From: Bacteroidales bacterium
GTDB taxonomy: Bacteria > Bacteroidota > Bacteroidia > Bacteroidales > UBA932
Reading direction: 5' to 3'
DNA: 16,947 nt
Assembly (NCBI GenBank): GCA_017617475.1
Contig: JAFZWC010000067.1
Coordinates: forward strand, 1-16,947
Every line of letters starts with the position of its first letter. Position 1 is the first letter of the stretch. The notes beneath the pieces were generated by a model. The model saw only the letters and a program-made list of their open reading frames with translations, searched no databases and was not told where the DNA came from. Positions 8,696 through 14,624 of this stretch are shown here, in pieces. The position numbers were made by a program, and so were the translations under genes.

Positions 8696-11001
8696 GTATA
8701 TATAGCCTGGCAGGAATCCTCCTGCTGGGCTATTTATTCTGTCTTCCCCGCAACCTCTTCAAGGGCACGGAGTACTCCACGGTGGTGGAGAGCGCGGAGG
8801 GCGAGCTGCTGGGGGCGCGCATTGCGGCCGACGGGCAGTGGCGCTTTCCGCCGTGCGACACGGTGCCGGAACGCTTTGCCACAGCGCTGGTGCAGTTTGA
8901 GGACCGGCAGTTCTGGTGGCACCCGGGCGTGAACCCGGTGGCCATGGGCCGGGCGCTGATTCAGAATGCGCGCTCCGGCCACGTGGTGAGCGGCGGCAGC
9001 ACCCTCACCATGCAGGTGATTCGCCTGAGCCGCCAGCGGGAACGCACCGTATGGCAAAAAATCATTGAATCCGTGCTGGCCGCGCGGCTGGAGCTGAGGT
9101 GCTCCAAGCCTCAGATTCTGGCGCTGTATGCATCGCACGCGCCCTTCGGGGGGAACGTGGTGGGGCTGGAGGCCGCGGCCTGGCGGTACTTCGGCCGGCC
9201 GGCTTCCGAGCTGTCCTGGGCCGAGGCCGCCACGCTGGCCGTGCTGCCCAACGCCCCTTCCACCATGCATCTGAGCAAGGGGCGGGAAGACCTCCAGGCC
9301 AAACGCAACCGCTTGCTGCTAAGGCTGATGGAACACGGAGACCTATCGGCCGAAACCTACGAGGCGGCGCTGGAAGAACCGTTGCCCGACGCTCCCCTGC
9401 CGCTACCGTCCTACGCCTCGCACTTTGTGGAGCGCTGCCCCAAGGGGGTGCGTACCCGCACCAGCATACGCCTGCCCCTGCAGAAAGCCGTGTCGGCCGT
9501 GACGGACCGGCAGTCCGACGACCTGGCCAAGGAAGGAGTGGCCGACCTGGCCGCCGTGGTCATGGACAACGCCACCGGAGAGATTGTGGCCTATGTGGGC
9601 AACGCCTCGCCGGACCGCGAACGCCCGGGCGTGCAGGTGGACATTGCAGCTTCTCCGCGCTCCACGGGCAGTATTCTGAAGCCGTTCCTGTATGCCGCCG
9701 CGCTGCAGGAAGGCGAGATTCTGCCGAATACCCTGCTGCCGGACATTCCCGTGAACCTGGGCGGCTTTGCCCCGCAGAATTTTGACCGGCAGTTCTACGG
9801 CGCGGTGCCCGCCTCCCAGGCCCTGGCCCGCTCCCTCAACGTCCCGTCCGTGTTCCTGCTGCGCCAGTACGGCGTGCCCAAGTTCCACGCGCTGCTGCTC
9901 AAGGCCGGGCTCACCACCCTCACCCAGGACCCCGAGCACTACGGCCTCTCCCTGATTCTCGGCGGAGGCGAAGGCCGATTGGACGAAATCACCAGGGCCT
10001 ATAGTGCCCTGGCATATTCATATCAAGGAGATTCTCTCGGCCCTGACGGGCCTCGGAATGACAAAAGGGGCGACACTCCTCAGGATGACAATTGTCATTC
10101 TGAGCGAAGCGAAGAATCTCCAATTACGGACGCCTTAGCCGTGTGGTACACCCTGCAGGCGCTACAGGAGGTGAACCGGCCCGACGAGCTGGACTGGCGG
10201 CTCATCCGGTCTGTGCGTAAGGCGGCGTGGAAGACCGGCACCAGCTACGGCTTCCGCGACGCGTGGGCCGTGGGCATGACGCCGGCGTACACCATTGGTG
10301 TCTGGGCCGGCAATGCCGACGGTCACGGCGTGCCCGGCCTCACCGGAGCCCGCACCGCCGGCCCGGTAATGTTCGCCATCCTCAACCTCCTCCCTGCCAG
10401 TGACGAATGGTTCCAGATGCCCGACGTGATCGGGCATGACAAGGCTGCCTCGAAGATCCTCCGGAGCGAAGCGACCCAGGGGGTCTGGGGGATTAGGCCC
10501 CCAGCAAGTGAAACGATTGATGCAGACGTTGGCGTTTACGCCAACGTCTGCTCCGAATCCGGCATGTTGGCTTCGCCAGAGTGCCCGGCGGTGCAGATGC
10601 TTATTCCGGCGGCGGGGCTGCAGAGCGAGCCCTGCCCCTATCACCGTACGGGCGAGTTCGTGCTTACGCCGGCCATGGAATGGTTCTACAAGCCGCATCA
10701 CCCGGAATATACCGGGGCCAGGAAAACGGTTACCAGCAAGGAGATTGAATTCATCTATCCCCAGTCCGGCACCACGCTGTACCTTCCCCGGCAGTTGAGC
10801 GGCCAGGTGGAAGGCGCCGTTTTCCGCGTGGCGCACCACCGCTCCGACGCCACCCTCTGGTGGCACCTGGACCAGACCTATGTGGGCGAAACCCGTTTCA
10901 TCCACGAGCTGCGCCTGGCCCCGGATCCCGGCCGCCACACCCTTACCGTAGTGGACGGCGACGGCAATTCTTCCACCGTATCCTTCACCGTTGCCGAATA
11001 G
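8680..11001 (+). CDS. pbpC: Penicillin-binding protein 1C (bifunctional glycosyltransferase/transpeptidase)
   Basis: Inner-membrane peptidoglycan synthase of 773 residues. The N-terminal membrane anchor is at about 5-22. The glycosyltransferase (GT51) domain has EDRQFWWHPGV (74-84, catalytic Glu74), GGSTLTMQ (105-112) and NVVGLEAAAWRYFG (159-172). The transpeptidase has SILK (331-334, acylated Ser331), SLN (385-387) and KTGT (518-521). The C-terminal BiPBP_C-type beta domain spans about 690-770. It sits 23 bases after the macroglobulin gene, its usual partner. Two oddities: residues about 450-481 and about 587-618 are encoded by palindromic repeat DNA inserted in frame, in loops around the KTGT region and before the conserved VCSESGMLASPEC segment; the catalytic motifs are untouched. 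The start at 8680 is chosen because it gives a short basic N-terminus before the anchor and has GAGGAG 3 bases upstream, itself part of a repeat. The gene converges on the fimbrillin-like gene with 5 bases between stops, and no terminator is visible. Confidence 0.96.
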   Translation: MRRRICIYSLAGILLLGYLFCLPRNLFKGTEYSTVVESAEGELLGARIAADGQWRFPPCDTVPERFATALVQFEDRQFWWHPGVNPVAMGRALIQNARSGHVVSGGSTLTMQVIRLSRQRERTVWQKIIESVLAARLELRCSKPQILALYASHAPFGGNVVGLEAAAWRYFGRPASELSWAEAATLAVLPNAPSTMHLSKGREDLQAKRNRLLLRLMEHGDLSAETYEAALEEPLPDAPLPLPSYASHFVERCPKGVRTRTSIRLPLQKAVSAVTDRQSDDLAKEGVADLAAVVMDNATGEIVAYVGNASPDRERPGVQVDIAASPRSTGSILKPFLYAAALQEGEILPNTLLPDIPVNLGGFAPQNFDRQFYGAVPASQALARSLNVPSVFLLRQYGVPKFHALLLKAGLTTLTQDPEHYGLSLILGGGEGRLDEITRAYSALAYSYQGDSLGPDGPRNDKRGDTPQDDNCHSERSEESPITDALAVWYTLQALQEVNRPDELDWRLIRSVRKAAWKTGTSYGFRDAWAVGMTPAYTIGVWAGNADGHGVPGLTGARTAGPVMFAILNLLPASDEWFQMPDVIGHDKAASKILRSEATQGVWGIRPPASETIDADVGVYANVCSESGMLASPECPAVQMLIPAAGLQSEPCPYHRTGEFVLTPAMEWFYKPHHPEYTGARKTVTSKEIEFIYPQSGTTLYLPRQLSGQVEGAVFRVAHHRSDATLWWHLDQTYVGETRFIHELRLAPDPGRHTLTVVDGDGNSSTVSFTVAE
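10027..10121. repeat. Compound palindromic repeat inserted in frame within pbpC
   Basis: A 95-bp stretch bounded by 9-bp perfect inverted ends (GGAGATTCT at 10027-10035, AGAATCTCC at 10113-10121). It holds a reversed unit (10027-10063), a partial reversed unit (10079-10090) and a forward unit (10094-10121). The central 26 bases, 10079-10104, are palindromic with one mismatch. The translation includes CHSERSEES, which has no counterpart in PbpC proteins. The flanking protein, ITRAYSALAY before and ITDALAVWYTLQAL after, reads as continuous PbpC. Confidence 0.85.
10459..10551. repeat. Second palindromic insertion within pbpC
   Basis: The stretch contains CTCCGGAG (10459-10466), the core GAGCGAAGCGA (10464-10474) shared with the other repeats, a 7-bp stem CTGGGGG/CCCCCAG (10485-10491 and 10498-10504), and a perfect 14-bp inverted repeat (10522-10535 with 10538-10551) with only 2 bases between its arms. 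It encodes about residues 594-624, between the WFQMPD segment and the conserved VCSESGMLA segment, where PbpC relatives have only a short link. Exact insertion borders are uncertain. Confidence 0.7.
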
Positions 11002-11006
11002 CCCCT

Positions 11007-12650
11007 TTATTGGGCCGTGCGCACCAGCCTGAGGCTGAGGTTGTCCGGGTTATTCGTCTTCTTGTGCTCCAGATTCAGCAGGAAATTGGCATTCCAGGCC
11101 TGTACGGCGTAGGAATAGGAGTCGTTCTTGCTGGTGGCCGTCAGGTAATAGCCGTACGTCCCTATGCCGAACCAGCCGCTGTACCGCCACTCCCCCGACG
11201 CGGGGAGGAAGACGCAGCCCTGACTGAGGTAGGCGTTCAGCTGGTCGTTGGTGAAGGTGGTGAGGGTGGTGCCGTTGAAGTCCGAGAGCGCCTGTCCCGT
11301 CATGGACCGGTTGTCCGGGAACAGCAGCAGGCCTTTCACGCCGGTATTGCCGCCGTGGACCACACCCGGAAGGTCGATGAAGGCGAACTTGACCCCCGCA
11401 TCGCCGTTGACCCTGGAGCCGGGGCGCTCCGTTCCGGGAGACGTCCCCCAGGTAAGGGTGTACCATTCGGCCTGGGTGGGTACGCGCCAGTCGTCGTAAC
11501 CGCCGTAATTCACCTTGCGGGAGGGCAGGGTGATGTCGTTACGGATGTTGCCGGACGAGGTATTGAACGAGCTCATGCGGGAGTCGAACTTGGAGCCCGT
11601 CTGGATGAAGCCGAAGTAGTAGCTGCCGTTATTGAGGCCGTAGGTGCTCCCGTAGGAGCAGTGGTTCCAGTCGTCGAACGGAATGACCATGTTGGAGCCG
11701 TTGTACATGGTGTTGCAGGGGGCTATCATGAGGCCGCCGAAGGTGACGGGAAGCTGCGAAAGGTCGCTCATGGCCAGGGCCGTGGGGGCCTCGTCGGTGA
11801 AGGGACTCACCGACATCCCGAACTTAACGCCGGGGCCGCTGTCACCCCCCAGCGTGATGGAGAGGTTGTTCACCGCGCCCGCCCGCACCTGGATATCGGC
11901 CGCGTAGTACTCGAACCGTTTAGAGTAATCGTCCCAGGAGGCCGTCCAGTTGGCTATTATTCTGTAGGTCCCAGGCACCAGCCACAGGTTGTTCGCCAGG
12001 GTTCCGGGGGTGGCCGGGGCTATGTTCACCTCCTCGCCGGCCACCAGCGACGACCACCCCGTGCCGTCGTTGTGGCCGTTGCCGGCGTACAGGTCATAGG
12101 TTCCGCTCACTTGGGGCTTGATGAGGATGCTCACGTCCGAGAGGGTGTAATTGGCCGCGGCGCTCACGGTCACGTTCCCCAGCCTGGCGAAGATGTGCTG
12201 GAAGGAGAGCACGTTGGTGGTGCAGTAATCCGGATCGGCCAGTACCGCGCATACCACGTCCGTGGCGTTGGAGGCCGATACCGTGTACCCCGTTGCCGAG
12301 GCCGTCATGGGGATGTTGCTCGCGTAGAATTTATAGGACGCGTCGCTCACCGGCCAGTATTTGTCGCCGGCGTAGGTGGGGGTCTCTTCCCCGTCGCTGG
12401 TGAAGGTTGCGTTCCATTCTTCTTCCTCGGCCGTGCCCAGCGTGCCGGTGACGCACCCCACGTGGAACTGGTCCAGCACCGTAACCTCATCGGCCTTGGT
12501 CTTCACCCTTGCGTGGAACACCCCGGGAACAATGAACTGAATGGTCCGGTCCCCCGCCCCCGTTTCGGATTTCTGGTATGGGATCTTCTGCCGGCTGCAG
12601 CCCGCCAGCGCCAGCATCAACGCTGCCAATAGAAATGCTTTGCTCTTCAT
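11007..12650 (-). CDS. Fimbrillin-like surface lipoprotein with FISUMP-like C-terminus
   Basis: A 547-residue predicted outer-membrane or surface lipoprotein. The signal is MKSKAFLLAALMLALAGC, with lipobox LAGC and Cys18 lipidated. The N-terminal half (about 35-270) resembles the Bacteroidales fimbrillin family (FimA/Mfa-like), including LSFQHIFARLGNVTV at 148-162. The C-terminal half (about 280-545) matches the FISUMP / formylglycine-generating-enzyme-like pattern: DDWRVPTQAEW (386-396), GLLLFPD (440-446), VFLPASGEW (480-488), YYLTATS (501-507) and a closing SLRLVR (539-544). Such proteins are abundant adhesin or fimbria-tip candidates in gut Bacteroidales; the ligand is unknown. The longer in-frame start at 12695 is rejected because 12650 begins a clean lipoprotein signal 14 bases after a consensus -7 box. 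The gene appears monocistronic and is convergent with pbpC. Confidence 0.85.
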   Translation of the reverse strand: MKSKAFLLAALMLALAGCSRQKIPYQKSETGAGDRTIQFIVPGVFHARVKTKADEVTVLDQFHVGCVTGTLGTAEEEEWNATFTSDGEETPTYAGDKYWPVSDASYKFYASNIPMTASATGYTVSASNATDVVCAVLADPDYCTTNVLSFQHIFARLGNVTVSAAANYTLSDVSILIKPQVSGTYDLYAGNGHNDGTGWSSLVAGEEVNIAPATPGTLANNLWLVPGTYRIIANWTASWDDYSKRFEYYAADIQVRAGAVNNLSITLGGDSGPGVKFGMSVSPFTDEAPTALAMSDLSQLPVTFGGLMIAPCNTMYNGSNMVIPFDDWNHCSYGSTYGLNNGSYYFGFIQTGSKFDSRMSSFNTSSGNIRNDITLPSRKVNYGGYDDWRVPTQAEWYTLTWGTSPGTERPGSRVNGDAGVKFAFIDLPGVVHGGNTGVKGLLLFPDNRSMTGQALSDFNGTTLTTFTNDQLNAYLSQGCVFLPASGEWRYSGWFGIGTYGYYLTATSKNDSYSYAVQAWNANFLLNLEHKKTNNPDNLSLRLVRTAQ

Positions 12651-12664
12651 AACTCTTTTTTCCG

Positions 12665-12695
12665 CAAACTTACGGAAAGGGGATGCCCTTTTCAA
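12665..12695 (-). promoter_or_regulatory. Promoter of the fimbrillin-like gene
   Basis: Read on the minus strand: TTG (12695-12693), 20 bp, then TAAGTTTG (12672-12665), an excellent match to the Bacteroidota -33/-7 consensus. The expected 5' leader is only about 8-10 bases. Confidence 0.8.
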
Positions 12696-12717
12696 ATTAT
12701 GAAGCCTTCATTTTTCT

Positions 12718-12780
12718 GGCCGATAATGCGCTGATATAAAGGCCGATACAAAGAATCGACCTCCTTGAGGGAGGCCGATA
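12718..12780. repeat. Three GGCCGATA boxes and a small hairpin
   Basis: GGCCGATA occurs at 12718-12725, 12741-12748 and 12773-12780 in otherwise A+T-rich intergenic DNA, with an inverted near match at 12815-12822. A CCTCC/GGAGG hairpin lies at 12760-12774. The spacing (23 and 32 bp) is irregular, and the octamer is also common inside genes here, so a regulatory role is only a possibility. This is the only structure seen in the gap between the two minus-strand genes besides the promoter and a weak terminator. Confidence 0.35.
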
Positions 12781-12827
12781 AAAGGCTGGTTTTCAACCGG
12801 GAAGGGTCAAGAAAAATCGGCCTGGGG

Positions 12828-12848
12828 AAAAGGGCGCCAATTAGCGCC
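12828..12848 (-). terminator. Weak terminator after the YoeB-fusion gene
   Basis: On the minus strand, GGCGC, a 6-base loop and GCGCC (12848-12833) are followed by CTTTT. The stem is only 5 bp and overlaps the end of the coding sequence, so the call is tentative. Confidence 0.35.
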
Positions 12849-13584
12849 AGCAGTGGCCGATGTCCCAGTGGATGGCGTATTCGAAGGTGGTTTTATCGGC
12901 CGGAAGGTCAAATTCTTCCAGGATGAGTTCACGAGCTTCGGGGTGCTCCTCCAGCCACTTGCCCACAGCCACAATGAATCGGCCCTCTTCCATCTGATAA
13001 AACACCCGCCCGCGCGGCTTATTCTCATACGCGCCTATGAAAGGTCCCTTCCCGTCCCCATGGTGTTTCTGCCGATTGTACTCCTTACGCCAGACGTCCT
13101 CGTGCAACTCTGAACAGGTGATGCGCCCGTCAGACGCATTGGCCTGGGTATAATCACGGACCGGGTGGGACACCACGCCAAACAGCTCCTTCCATGCCTC
13201 ATTATACCAGAAGATGCCCACCTTAGGGTCGTCTCCATGGCCCCGGTTGGCTTCCATCTGCCTGATTACCTGGGCATAATCCTGCTTGGACATCTCCTGC
13301 AGTTTCTTCGGCAACTCTTCATGGGAAGGCAGGAGTTCATTGCCGATGCTGATAATGACCACATAGTCACCTTCACTATAATAGGTAACCATGCCACTTC
13401 CGTTGAAACGGCGTTCCCAGTACCCGGAAAGGAAGGGGGCCACGGCCTCGGGTGTGCCCAAACCCTCCGAAGGATGTTCCTTGATATCCTGGAGAATGGC
13501 TTTTACCTGCTCGGCATACTGGACACTCCGGCCCTTCAGGCACTGGTACTGGTATTGGGCCTTGGGACTCAGGTACAGTTTCAT
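12841..13584 (-). CDS. YoeB/RelE-superfamily toxin-like protein fused to an uncharacterised C-terminal domain
   Basis: A 247-residue protein. Residues 1-85 align with the YoeB/Txe mRNA-interferase toxins, which cut mRNA in the ribosomal A site: KLYLSPKAQYQYQ, GLGTPEAV and LSGYWERR are the family pattern. Glu46 and Arg58-Arg59 are kept, but the position of YoeB Arg65 is Met65, and the C-terminal Arg-Tyr-His-Tyr that carries YoeB catalytic His83 and Tyr84 is replaced by GNELLPSHEE. After a charged helical linker (about 86-118) comes a second domain (about 119-247) with SDGRITCSELHEDVW (151-165), PRGRVFY (190-196), LEEFDLP (222-228) and a closing HWDIGHCW. I do not know a function for this domain. 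The gene overlaps the antitoxin stop by 4 bases (ATGA), so the two are translationally coupled. It could be an altered toxin, a toxin gaining a new effector domain, or a neutralised relic. Confidence 0.75.
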   Translation of the reverse strand: MKLYLSPKAQYQYQCLKGRSVQYAEQVKAILQDIKEHPSEGLGTPEAVAPFLSGYWERRFNGSGMVTYYSEGDYVVIISIGNELLPSHEELPKKLQEMSKQDYAQVIRQMEANRGHGDDPKVGIFWYNEAWKELFGVVSHPVRDYTQANASDGRITCSELHEDVWRKEYNRQKHHGDGKGPFIGAYENKPRGRVFYQMEEGRFIVAVGKWLEEHPEARELILEEFDLPADKTTFEYAIHWDIGHCWR

Positions 13585-13835
13585 AGGGCGTCAATGTCCG
13601 TTACTTCTATGAGCTGGCCCGCCGCCATCTGCAGCGTAGCCTCGCGTATATCCTTCAGCACCTGCTGGTTACTGAGTATCTCCAGCCTGCGTTGCATGGC
13701 ATTATATTCCTTGAGCGGAATGAGCACGGCGCCCGTATCCCCTTTGGTAATGATGAGCGGCTCCTCTGTGAGGAGCACGTTGTCGTAGTACTGCTTGATG
13801 TTGGCCCGGAATCCCGAGATGGTGGTCACTTGCAT
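13581..13835 (-). CDS. Phd/YefM-family antitoxin
   Basis: An 84-residue antitoxin of the Phd/YefM family, expected to bind the operator as a dimer through its N-terminal half and to wrap the toxin with its C-terminal tail. The N-terminal half (TTISGFRANIKQYYDNVLL, then EPLIITKGDTGAVLIPLKEYNAM) is the standard family pattern; the tail (about 50-84) is a predicted helix with an acidic end (EVTDIDAL), as expected for the disordered toxin-binding part. Length is typical. It is first in the operon, with the toxin-like gene overlapping by 4 bases. The promoter and a two-box operator sit directly upstream, so negative autoregulation by the complex is likely. There is no clear Shine-Dalgarno site. 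Confidence 0.88.
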   Translation of the reverse strand: MQVTTISGFRANIKQYYDNVLLTEEPLIITKGDTGAVLIPLKEYNAMQRRLEILSNQQVLKDIREATLQMAAGQLIEVTDIDAL

Positions 13836-13846
13836 AGTCCATAATT

Positions 13847-13866
13847 TTGTACAAAGTTATGTACAA
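13847..13866 (-). promoter_or_regulatory. YefM-type operator: two TGTACA boxes, 12 bp apart
   Basis: TTGTACAA (13847-13854, a perfect 8-bp palindrome) and TGTACA (13860-13865) have centres exactly 12 bp apart and overlap the -7 box of the antitoxin promoter. TGTACA cores at 12-bp centre spacing are the described geometry of the E. coli yefM-yoeB operator. Confidence 0.75.
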
Positions 13867-13882
13867 TCTGTTGAATTTCCAA
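13852..13882 (-). promoter_or_regulatory. Promoter of the YefM/YoeB-like operon
   Basis: On the minus strand: TTG (13882-13880), 20 bp, then TAACTTTG (13859-13852). The ATG at 13835 follows 16 bases after the box. Confidence 0.8.
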
Positions 13883-13914
13883 TAGGATGATTAGGAAAAA
13901 CGAAAAGGATTCTA

Positions 13915-13922
13915 TACATTTG
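13915..13922 (+). promoter_or_regulatory. -7 box of the DUF3990 operon
   Basis: TACATTTG matches TAnnTTTG. A clear TTG at the -33 position is lacking (TTAGG at 13891-13895). It is divergent from the antitoxin promoter within a 114-bp gap. Confidence 0.55.
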
Positions 13923-13949
13923 CGCTTGTAACATTATAATGTCAGTCGC

Positions 13950-14624
13950 ATGCTGGATAATGCCTTATTCCACGGTTCAGATCATATAGTGGAAACTCCC
14001 TGGCCGGGCGGGGGGAAAATCCATAATGACTATGGCCCTGGTTTCTATTGTACGGAGAATCTGGAATTGGCTCGGGAGTGGTCCTGCTCAGATGCCCCTT
14101 CGGCCTTTGTGAATCACTATGCCTTTGAACCGGCGGCAACGCTCAAGATTGCCCATCTTGACGGTCCTGAGTACCATGTCCTCAACTGGCTGGCTCTCCT
14201 GCTAAAGAACCGTCAGTTCAGTATCAAACATACGCTCCCGCAACTCGCCCGTGATTATGTGCTTCAGGAATTCTACCCCTCGCTGGACGGGTATGACATT
14301 ATCTGCGGCTACAGGGCCGACGATTCCTATTTCAGTATTGCCGCAGACTTCCTGGAGGGTAGCCTGTCGCTCACGCAATTGAAACTAGCCCTTCAACTGG
14401 GTCATTTAGGGCATCAGGTTTTTCTCCAAAGTCCGCGTGCTTTTGATGCGCTGGTATTTCTTTCGGCAGAGATAGTAGACCGTGACATCTATCTGTTGCG
14501 CCGGCAGCAAAGGGATATCCGTGCACGCGAGGCATTTCGCCACATGAAAGCCGACCAGGAAGGAGTCTTGATGATAGACATTCTAAGAAACAAATGGAGG
14601 AATGATGATGAACGCCTACGATAA
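13950..14624 (+). CDS. DUF3990 family protein, predicted ADP-ribosyltransferase-like toxin
   Basis: A 224-residue protein matching DUF3990 along its length. The visible family pattern is FHGSD (7-11), DYGPGFYCTENLELAREW (27-44), YDIICGYRADDSYF (115-128) and GHQVFLQSPRAF (154-165). The H-x-S / GFY-x-T layout resembles the ADP-ribosyltransferase fold, in which His and Tyr hold NAD; I recall DUF3990 being placed in that superfamily but could not check it. No catalytic Glu can be assigned with confidence, and Gln156 lies where the third motif is expected. There is no signal peptide, so it is intracellular. The 3' end overlaps the downstream helix-turn-helix gene, a pairing that also occurs in Firmicutes, which suggests a toxin-antitoxin or defence module. 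Base composition is lower in G+C than in the genes to the left. The start ATG at 13950 lies 27 bases after a -7 box and gives the usual short lead to the H-x-S motif. Confidence 0.75.
   Translation: MLDNALFHGSDHIVETPWPGGGKIHNDYGPGFYCTENLELAREWSCSDAPSAFVNHYAFEPAATLKIAHLDGPEYHVLNWLALLLKNRQFSIKHTLPQLARDYVLQEFYPSLDGYDIICGYRADDSYFSIAADFLEGSLSLTQLKLALQLGHLGHQVFLQSPRAFDALVFLSAEIVDRDIYLLRRQQRDIRAREAFRHMKADQEGVLMIDILRNKWRNDDERLR
14596..14600 (+). promoter_or_regulatory. Strong Shine-Dalgarno site of the helix-turn-helix gene
   Basis: GGAGG lies 7 bases before the third of three tandem ATG codons (14602, 14605, 14608). That spacing favours 14608. Such a site is unusual in this window. Confidence 0.75.

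Noticed and set aside
10027..10121. Frameshift or assembly error in pbpC
   Set aside because: The frame remains open through both insertions and the downstream KTGT and C-terminal domains are normal, so an in-frame repeat insertion explains the sequence better.
10860..12632. Plus-strand frame of 590 codons across the pbpC end and the fimbrillin-like gene
   Set aside because: Antisense to a lipoprotein gene with a good signal peptide and promoter; the predicted protein is Gly-Val-Arg-rich without recognisable motifs.
12651..12695. Longer start for the fimbrillin-like lipoprotein
   Set aside because: It would place 15 residues before a clean signal peptide and lies inside the promoter.
12718..12780. 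GGCCGATA boxes as a definite regulator-binding array
   Set aside because: The spacing is irregular and the octamer is also frequent in coding DNA of the window, so it is listed only as a low-confidence repeat.
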